DNA from: Kitasatospora mediocidica KCTC 9733
GTDB taxonomy: Bacteria; Actinomycetota; Actinomycetes; Streptomycetales; Streptomycetaceae
Direction of reading: 5' to 3'
Assembly: GCF_000744225.1 (NCBI RefSeq)
Contig: NZ_JQLN01000005.1
Location: 806,001 to 870,000 of the forward strand
DNA length: 64,000 bases
Part shown: piece by piece, positions 59,202 to 64,000 of the stretch
Layout: every line of letters starts with the position of its first letter
How positions within the stretch are numbered: position 1 is the stretch's first letter
Notes under the pieces: generated by a model
Database searches by the model: none
What the model was told of the DNA's origin: nothing
What the model saw: only the letters and a program-made list of their open reading frames with translations
Made by a program: the position numbers and the translations under genes

Positions 59202-61793
59202 CTACTCCAGAACCGGCAGCAGCTCCGGGAGGTGTCCGTCGGAGGCGAGGGCGGCGGCGCGGCGTTCCGCCGGGACCTCGCCGTAGGTGGTGGTGCGCTG
59301 GCGGCTGGGGCGGCCGGCGCTCTCGGCGATGGCCTCCAGGTCGCGGACGGACTTGTAGCTGCCGTAGGCGGAGCCGGCCATCCGGGAGATGGTCTCCTCC
59401 ATCAGGGTGCCGCCCAGGTCGTTGGCGCCGGAGCGGAGCATCTCGGCGGCGCCCTCGGCGCCCAACTTCACCCAGCTGGTCTGGATGTTGGGGATGTGGG
59501 TGTGCAGCAGCAGGCGGGCCATCGCGATCACCGCGCGGTTGTCGCGCTGGGTGGGGCCCGGGCGGGCGATGCCGGCCAGGTAGACCGGGGCGTTGGTGTG
59601 GATGAACGGGAGGGTGACGAACTCGGTGAAGCCGCCGGTGCGTTGCTGGATCTCGGCGAGCAGCCGCAGGTGGCCGAGCCAGTGCGCCGGGGTGTCCACG
59701 TGGCCGTACATCATGGTGGAGGACGAACGGATGCCCAACTCGTGTGCCGCGGTGACCACTTCGATCCAGGTCGCGGCCGGCAGCTTGCCCTTGGTGAGCA
59801 CCCAGCGGACGTCGTCGTCGAGGATCTCGGCGGCCGTGCCGGGGATGGTGTCCAGGCCCGCCTCCCGGGCCGCTGCCAGCCAGTCGCGGATCGAGAGCCC
59901 GGTCCGGGTCGCCCCGTTGACGACCTCCATCGGGGAGAACGCGTGCACGTGCATGCCGGGGACGCGCTGCTTCACCGCCCGCGCGATGTCGAAGTAGGCG
60001 GTGCCGGGCAGGTCGGGGTGGATGCCGCCCTGCATGCAGACCTCGGTGGCGCCGACGTCCCAGGCCTGGGCGGCGCGGTCGGCGACCTGGGAGAGCGAGA
60101 GGGTGTAGGCGTCGGCGTCGGTGCGGCGCTGGGCGAAGGCGCAGAAACGGCAGCCGGTGTAGCAGACGTTGGTGAAGTTGATGTTCCGGGTCACGCAGTA
60201 GGTGACGGTGTCGCCGACCGCGTCGCGGCGCACCGCGTCGGCGATCGCGCAGAGCGCGTCCAGGGCCGGGCCGTCGGCGTGGAAGAGGGCCAGGGCCTGG
60301 TCGTCGGTCAGCTTCGTCGGGTCGTCGGCGGCCACCGCGAGGGCCGCGCGGACGTCCCCGGGCAGGCGTTCGGGGGCCATCGCGCCGACCTGCTCGCGCA
60401 GCGCCTCCCAGTCGCCGTAGACGTCCTCGAAGTCGGCCCGGCGGTCGCCGGTGCGGCCGTCGGTGTCGATGGTGCGGTGCAGGTCGGTGCGGCCCGAGGC
60501 GGCGGGCAGGTCCTCGGGCTCCTGCCAGGGGCGGCCGACCGGCAGCGCGTCCGGGCGGGCGAGGCCGGTGACCGGGTCGGCCAGCGCGGTGACGTGCGGC
60601 AGGATCCGCGGGTCGAGCCAGGGCTCGCCGCGCAGCAGGTATTCGGGGTAGACCGTCAGGCGCTCGCGCAGCTCGAAGCCGGCGGCCGCGGTACGGGCCG
60701 TCAGGTCGTCGATCTGCGGCCAGGGGCGCTCGGGGTTGACGTGGTCGGGCGTCAGGGGTGAGACGCCACCCCAGTCGTCGATGCCCGCGTCGATGATCAG
60801 CTGATACTCCCCGTCGACCAGGTTCGGCGGCGCCTGGACCCGCGCGGACGGGCCGAGCACCACCCGGGCCACCGCGACGGCGGCGGCCAGCTCCTCCAGC
60901 TCGGCGTCCGGCATGGCGCGCATCGCGGTGTCCGGCTTGGCCCGGAAGTTCTGCACGATGACTTCCTGGACGCCGTGGTACTGCCGCGCCACCCGGCGGA
61001 TCGCGAAGAGCGAGTCGGCCCGCTCCTCGTACGTCTCGCCGATGCCGATCAGGATGCCGGTGGTGAACGGGACGGCGCTGCGCCCGGCGTCCTCCAGCAC
61101 CCGCAGCCGGACGGCCGGCTCCTTGTCCGGCGAGCCGTGGTGCGGGCCGCCGGGCTCGGACCAGAGCCGGGTGGCGGTGGTCTCCAGCATCATCCCCATC
61201 GACGGGGAGACCGGCTTCAGGCGCTGGAAGTCGGTCCAGCTCAGCACCCCCGGGTTGAGGTGCGGCAACAGACCGGTCTCCTCCAGTACCCGGATCGACA
61301 TCGCCCGGACGTACGCGAGGGTGTCGTCGTAGCCGTGCGCGTCCAGCCACTCGCGGGCCTCGGGCCAGCGGTCCTCGGGGCGGTCGCCCAGCGTGAACAG
61401 CGCCTCCTTACAGCCCAGCGCGGCACCCTGACGGGCGATCTCCAGGACCTCGTCCGGGGAGAGGTAGAGGCCGTGGCCGTCCTTGCGCAGCTTGCCGGGG
61501 ACGGTGACGAAGGTGCAGTAGTGGCAGCGGTCCCGGCAGAGCCTGGTGAGCGGGATGAACACCTTTTTGGAGTAGGTGATCACTCCGGGGCGGCCGGCCG
61601 CCTCCAGGCCCGCGTCGCGCACCCGGGCTGCCGTCGCACACAGGTCGCGCAGGTCGTCCCCGCGGGCCTGGAGCAGCACGGCCGCCTCTCCGACGTCCAC
61701 CGCCACCCCGTCGCGGGCCCGCCGCAGCGCCCTGCGCATCGCGTTGGCGGTGGGGGCATCAGCGGGGTGCTCCGACGGGCGCGTGACGTGCAT
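59202..61793 (-). CDS. fbiC: F420 deazaflavin (FO) synthase, fused CofG-CofH
   Basis: An 863-aa double radical-SAM enzyme that condenses tyrosine with a diaminouracil intermediate to give 7,8-didemethyl-8-hydroxy-5-deazariboflavin, the chromophore of coenzyme F420. The CofG half has CRDRCHYC (Cys86, 90, 93) and the CofH half CYTGCRFC (Cys544, 548, 551), each a CxxxCxxC iron-sulfur site. Other landmarks are VITYSKKVFIPLTR and MMYGHVDTPAHWLGHL. The fusion is the normal actinobacterial form. fbiA and fbiB are not nearby. It is monocistronic by position. Confidence 0.96.
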   Translation of the reverse strand: MHVTRPSEHPADAPTANAMRRALRRARDGVAVDVGEAAVLLQARGDDLRDLCATAARVRDAGLEAAGRPGVITYSKKVFIPLTRLCRDRCHYCTFVTVPGKLRKDGHGLYLSPDEVLEIARQGAALGCKEALFTLGDRPEDRWPEAREWLDAHGYDDTLAYVRAMSIRVLEETGLLPHLNPGVLSWTDFQRLKPVSPSMGMMLETTATRLWSEPGGPHHGSPDKEPAVRLRVLEDAGRSAVPFTTGILIGIGETYEERADSLFAIRRVARQYHGVQEVIVQNFRAKPDTAMRAMPDAELEELAAAVAVARVVLGPSARVQAPPNLVDGEYQLIIDAGIDDWGGVSPLTPDHVNPERPWPQIDDLTARTAAAGFELRERLTVYPEYLLRGEPWLDPRILPHVTALADPVTGLARPDALPVGRPWQEPEDLPAASGRTDLHRTIDTDGRTGDRRADFEDVYGDWEALREQVGAMAPERLPGDVRAALAVAADDPTKLTDDQALALFHADGPALDALCAIADAVRRDAVGDTVTYCVTRNINFTNVCYTGCRFCAFAQRRTDADAYTLSLSQVADRAAQAWDVGATEVCMQGGIHPDLPGTAYFDIARAVKQRVPGMHVHAFSPMEVVNGATRTGLSIRDWLAAAREAGLDTIPGTAAEILDDDVRWVLTKGKLPAATWIEVVTAAHELGIRSSSTMMYGHVDTPAHWLGHLRLLAEIQQRTGGFTEFVTLPFIHTNAPVYLAGIARPGPTQRDNRAVIAMARLLLHTHIPNIQTSWVKLGAEGAAEMLRSGANDLGGTLMEETISRMAGSAYGSYKSVRDLEAIAESAGRPSRQRTTTYGEVPAERRAAALASDGHLPELLPVLE

Positions 61794-61971
61794 GTCGTGA
61801 CCCTACGCCAGCAGGACGACCCGCCACGCCCGTTGACCCTGAGGTGGGATCAGGGTCACGTGCCCCTGTAGGTGTACTTCACTGTGCCCCCACAGGGCGA
61901 TGTCAGGGTGCGGGCCGGGGTCTCTAATAGCGGTGGAGGACCTGAGGACGGCTACCGAGGGGTTGGACACC

Positions 61972-63270
61972 ATGACGGAGTACGCGGGCTTCGAAGGCGA
62001 GAAGAACGGCGAGGTCTACCGGTCGCGGAGGCGGGCGGCGCTGCGGCTGCTTGTGCCGGTGGCGGTCGCCGCGGTCGCGGTGGCGGGGGTGAACCTGGTG
62101 CCGGCGCTGGCCAGCGACGGATCACCGACGCTGCCCCAGCTGACGGCCGAGCAGCTGATCGGCAAGGCGCTCGGATCGGACACCCAGCAGCTCAGCGGCA
62201 CGGTCCAGGTCTCGGCCGACCTGGGCATCCCGTCCGAGCTGCTCTCCCTGACGGGCCACGGCGGCGCGGCGGCGGCCGTGACCGGCACCGCGGGCGCGGC
62301 CGGCGGCAGCGGGCAGGCCAAGGAGGCCAACGGCTCGGCGGCCTCACCGGAGTCCCGGCTGACCGCCCTGCTGGCCGGCAGCCACACCCTTCGGGTGGCC
62401 GTGGACGGCCCGGACAAGCAGCGCATCGCGTTGGTCGAGAGCCTGGCCGAGTACGACGTGATCCACAACGGCGACCAGCTCTGGGCCTGGGACAGCTCGA
62501 GCAACTCGGCGCTGCACCTGTCCGCCCCGCAGGGCGCCGAAGCGAAGCACCCGTCCTCGGCGCCGCTCACCGGCCTGCCGACGACCCCGCAGGAGGTTGC
62601 CCGGCAGTTCCTGGCACAGAGCGCCGCCAGCTCCACCGTCGCGGTGAGCGGCACGGCCACGGTCGCCGGGCGCAGCGCGTACGAGCTGAGCCTCAAGCCC
62701 AAGCAGACCGGTTCGACCATCGGCGAGGTGCGGATCGCGGTGGACTCCGCGACCGGTACCCCGCTGGCCGTGGTGGCCACCGGCACCAGCGGCAACACCA
62801 TCCTCGACGTGCACTTCAGCGATGTCTCGCTCGGTCAACCCGCCGCCAAGACTTTCACCTTCACCCCGCCGCCCGGCGCGACGGTGACGGACCAGCGGGC
62901 CGGCCAGAAGGCAGCGGTCGGCGGGGCGGCGAAGCCGCAGAACTCTCCGAAGGACACGCCGAAGGGCCAGCGGGCTCCGCTGGACAAGGCCGCTCCGCAG
63001 CTGATCGGCTCGGACTGGACGACGGTGCTCTCCTTCCACCTCCCGTCCGACGAGGGCAGCGCGGCCGTCACCGGCACCGCGCAGGGTGCCAAGGGCCGCA
63101 AGCTGAGCGGGCTCAGCGCGTCGTCGCTGGTCAAGTCGCTCGGCAAGCCGGTCGCCGGCGGCGAGCTGATCAGCACCAAGGTGCTGAACATCCTGGTCAC
63201 CGACGACGGCCGGGTCTACGCCGGAGCTGTGACCCTGCCGGTCCTGCAGACTGCGGCCGGGGTGAAGTAG
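61972..63270 (+). CDS. LolA-like (DUF2092) secreted/anchored protein
   Basis: A 432-aa exported protein. A basic N terminus (YRSRRRAALR) and a hydrophobic segment (LLVPVAVAAVAVAGVNLVPALA) form a signal or anchor, followed by TLPQLTAEQLIGKALGSDTQQLSGTVQVSADLGIP, the start of a LolA-type beta half-barrel. Two Gly/Ala/Ser-rich insertions occur. In actinobacteria such genes directly precede an ABC transporter, as here, where its TAG stop shares a base with the GTG of the ATPase gene. It may sense or carry lipid for that transporter (inference). The ATG follows GAGGGG. Confidence 0.85.
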   Translation: MTEYAGFEGEKNGEVYRSRRRAALRLLVPVAVAAVAVAGVNLVPALASDGSPTLPQLTAEQLIGKALGSDTQQLSGTVQVSADLGIPSELLSLTGHGGAAAAVTGTAGAAGGSGQAKEANGSAASPESRLTALLAGSHTLRVAVDGPDKQRIALVESLAEYDVIHNGDQLWAWDSSSNSALHLSAPQGAEAKHPSSAPLTGLPTTPQEVARQFLAQSAASSTVAVSGTATVAGRSAYELSLKPKQTGSTIGEVRIAVDSATGTPLAVVATGTSGNTILDVHFSDVSLGQPAAKTFTFTPPPGATVTDQRAGQKAAVGGAAKPQNSPKDTPKGQRAPLDKAAPQLIGSDWTTVLSFHLPSDEGSAAVTGTAQGAKGRKLSGLSASSLVKSLGKPVAGGELISTKVLNILVTDDGRVYAGAVTLPVLQTAAGVK

Positions 63271-64000
63271 TGACCCAGTCCCCAGTCGTCGAGAGCATCG
63301 ACAGCGTCGACACCGAGGAGACCCCGGTGGGTGGTCCGGCCACTGCGGCGGGACCGACCCGCGCCGACTCTCCCGCGGTGATCCGAACCCAGGGTCTGAC
63401 CAAACGCTTCGCGGGCGGCCAGCTGGCGGTGGACGGGCTGGACCTCACGGTCCCGCGCGGCAGCGTGTTCGGCTTCCTGGGTCCGAACGGCTCGGGCAAG
63501 ACCACCACCATCCGGATGCTGATGGGCCTGATCGCCCCGACGTCCGGCGTGGCAACGGTGCTCGGCGCCTCGATGCCGCAGTCGGTGGGCAGCGTGCTGC
63601 CGCGGGTGGGGGCACTGATCGAGGGCCCGGCGCTGTACGGGTTCCTCTCCGGGCGCGACAACCTGGTGCGGTACGACTGCGCCGACCCGACCGCCGATCC
63701 ACGCACCCGGGCGCGTCGGGTGAGCGAGGCGCTGGACCGGGTCGGGCTGACGGCGGCGGCCGGCAAGAAGGCCCGGGCGTACTCGCTCGGCATGAAGCAG
63801 CGCCTCGGACTGGCCGCGGCGCTGCTCCAGCCGCGCGAACTGCTGGTCCTGGACGAGCCCACCAACGGTCTCGACCCGCAGGGGATGCGGGAGATCCGGG
63901 CGTTGATCCGCGAGCTGGCGGGCGAGGGCACCACGGTCTTCCTCTCCTCCCACCTGCTCGACGAGATCGAACAGGTCTGCACGCACGCAGCCGTGATGTC
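63270..64000 (+). CDS. ABC transporter ATP-binding protein, 3' end outside window
   Basis: The first 243 residues of an ABC ATPase. After a 35-residue acidic extension, IRTQGLTKRFAGGQLAVDGL begins the domain. Walker A is GPNGSGKTT, the ABC signature is SLGMKQRLGL, Walker B is LLVLDEPTNGLDPQGM, and the H-loop is FLSSHLLDE. It is of the ABC-2/daunorubicin-type exporter class, expected to be followed by a permease gene beyond the edge. The GTG overlaps the stop of the LolA-like gene (TAGTG), so the two are translationally coupled. Confidence 0.95.
   Translation, partial: MTQSPVVESIDSVDTEETPVGGPATAAGPTRADSPAVIRTQGLTKRFAGGQLAVDGLDLTVPRGSVFGFLGPNGSGKTTTIRMLMGLIAPTSGVATVLGASMPQSVGSVLPRVGALIEGPALYGFLSGRDNLVRYDCADPTADPRTRARRVSEALDRVGLTAAAGKKARAYSLGMKQRLGLAAALLQPRELLVLDEPTNGLDPQGMREIRALIRELAGEGTTVFLSSHLLDEIEQVCTHAAVM

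Noticed and set aside
58180..61350. A 1056-codon open frame on the minus strand spanning thioredoxin and most of fbiC
   Set aside because: Only its last 109 codons are real (thioredoxin). The rest is an out-of-frame shadow of merR and fbiC, with Arg/Pro/Gly-rich nonsense typical of GC-rich DNA.

Overview
This is a high-GC, gene-dense stretch of an actinobacterial chromosome, almost certainly Streptomycetaceae (Streptomyces or Kitasatospora; the genus cannot be fixed from the window). The grounds are an HrdD-type sigma factor, a SepX/GLPR division protein, a WhiJ-like XRE/DUF5753 plus DUF397 pair, an F420 synthase FbiC, many GTG/TTG starts and several leaderless genes with a TANNNT box 5-8 bases before the start codon. 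No prophage, insertion sequence, CRISPR array or rRNA was seen. There are two tRNA genes, Ala(CGC) and Arg(CCT).

Layout. 1-2.1 kb: the 5' part of a class B PBP coupled to a RodA/FtsW protein. 2.2-9.7 kb: DUF1269 protein, MarR-MFS pair, nsrR-hmpA nitric-oxide module, APH-like kinase, DUF6197 and HAD-like proteins. 9.7-13.7 kb: a 1342-aa secreted modular protein ending in three copies of an RLLDTR...GYY module. 14-29 kb: the core of the window, with sepX/glpR, rimJ, moaB, moaC, moeA/glp, galU and a degenerate GGDEF gene on one strand, then 5-formyl-THF cyclo-ligase, a penicillin-acylase-family enzyme, a K+/H+ antiporter, an MFS protein, an FmdB/Ruc-type zinc-ribbon protein and mscL. Most of this order matches, from memory, the M. 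tuberculosis mscL/Rv0991c-Rv0996 region and the corynebacterial glp-glpR locus. 29-36 kb: small acidic protein, sedolisin protease, large LAL regulator, hrdD. 36-46 kb: PAP2 phosphatase, MurJ, a secreted amidase with the same C-terminal modules as the 1342-aa protein, a nitrilase and a PucR regulator. 46-54 kb: K+ channel, alcohol dehydrogenase with divergent XRE regulator, tRNA-Arg, a small leaderless ORF, polyprenol-phosphate mannose synthase, YihY/BrkB protein, a DD-carboxypeptidase with a long N-terminal extension. 54-64 kb: GPP34 protein, WhiJ-like pair, ADP-ribosylglycohydrolase, DUF1707 protein, merR-thioredoxin operon, fbiC, LolA-like protein and the start of an ABC ATPase.

Themes. 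Cell envelope and division dominate: PBP/RodA, SepX-Glp, MurJ, amidase, DD-carboxypeptidase, Ppm1, PAP2. Stress control is the second thread. hrdD carries an exact SigR-type promoter (GGAAT-N18-GTT), and so does the FmdB/Ruc gene, where the -10 overlaps a near-perfect CIRCE (HrcA) operator, implying combined thiol-stress and heat-shock control. A GGDEF protein with a broken catalytic motif (GGTEF) but an intact RxxD inhibitory site lies 9 bases upstream of galU, so a likely c-di-GMP sensor is co-transcribed with the GalU-Glp genes. Other items worth checking are a structured leader before the K+/H+ antiporter, 11-bp tandem repeats in four intergenic spots, and a leaderless 57-codon gene.
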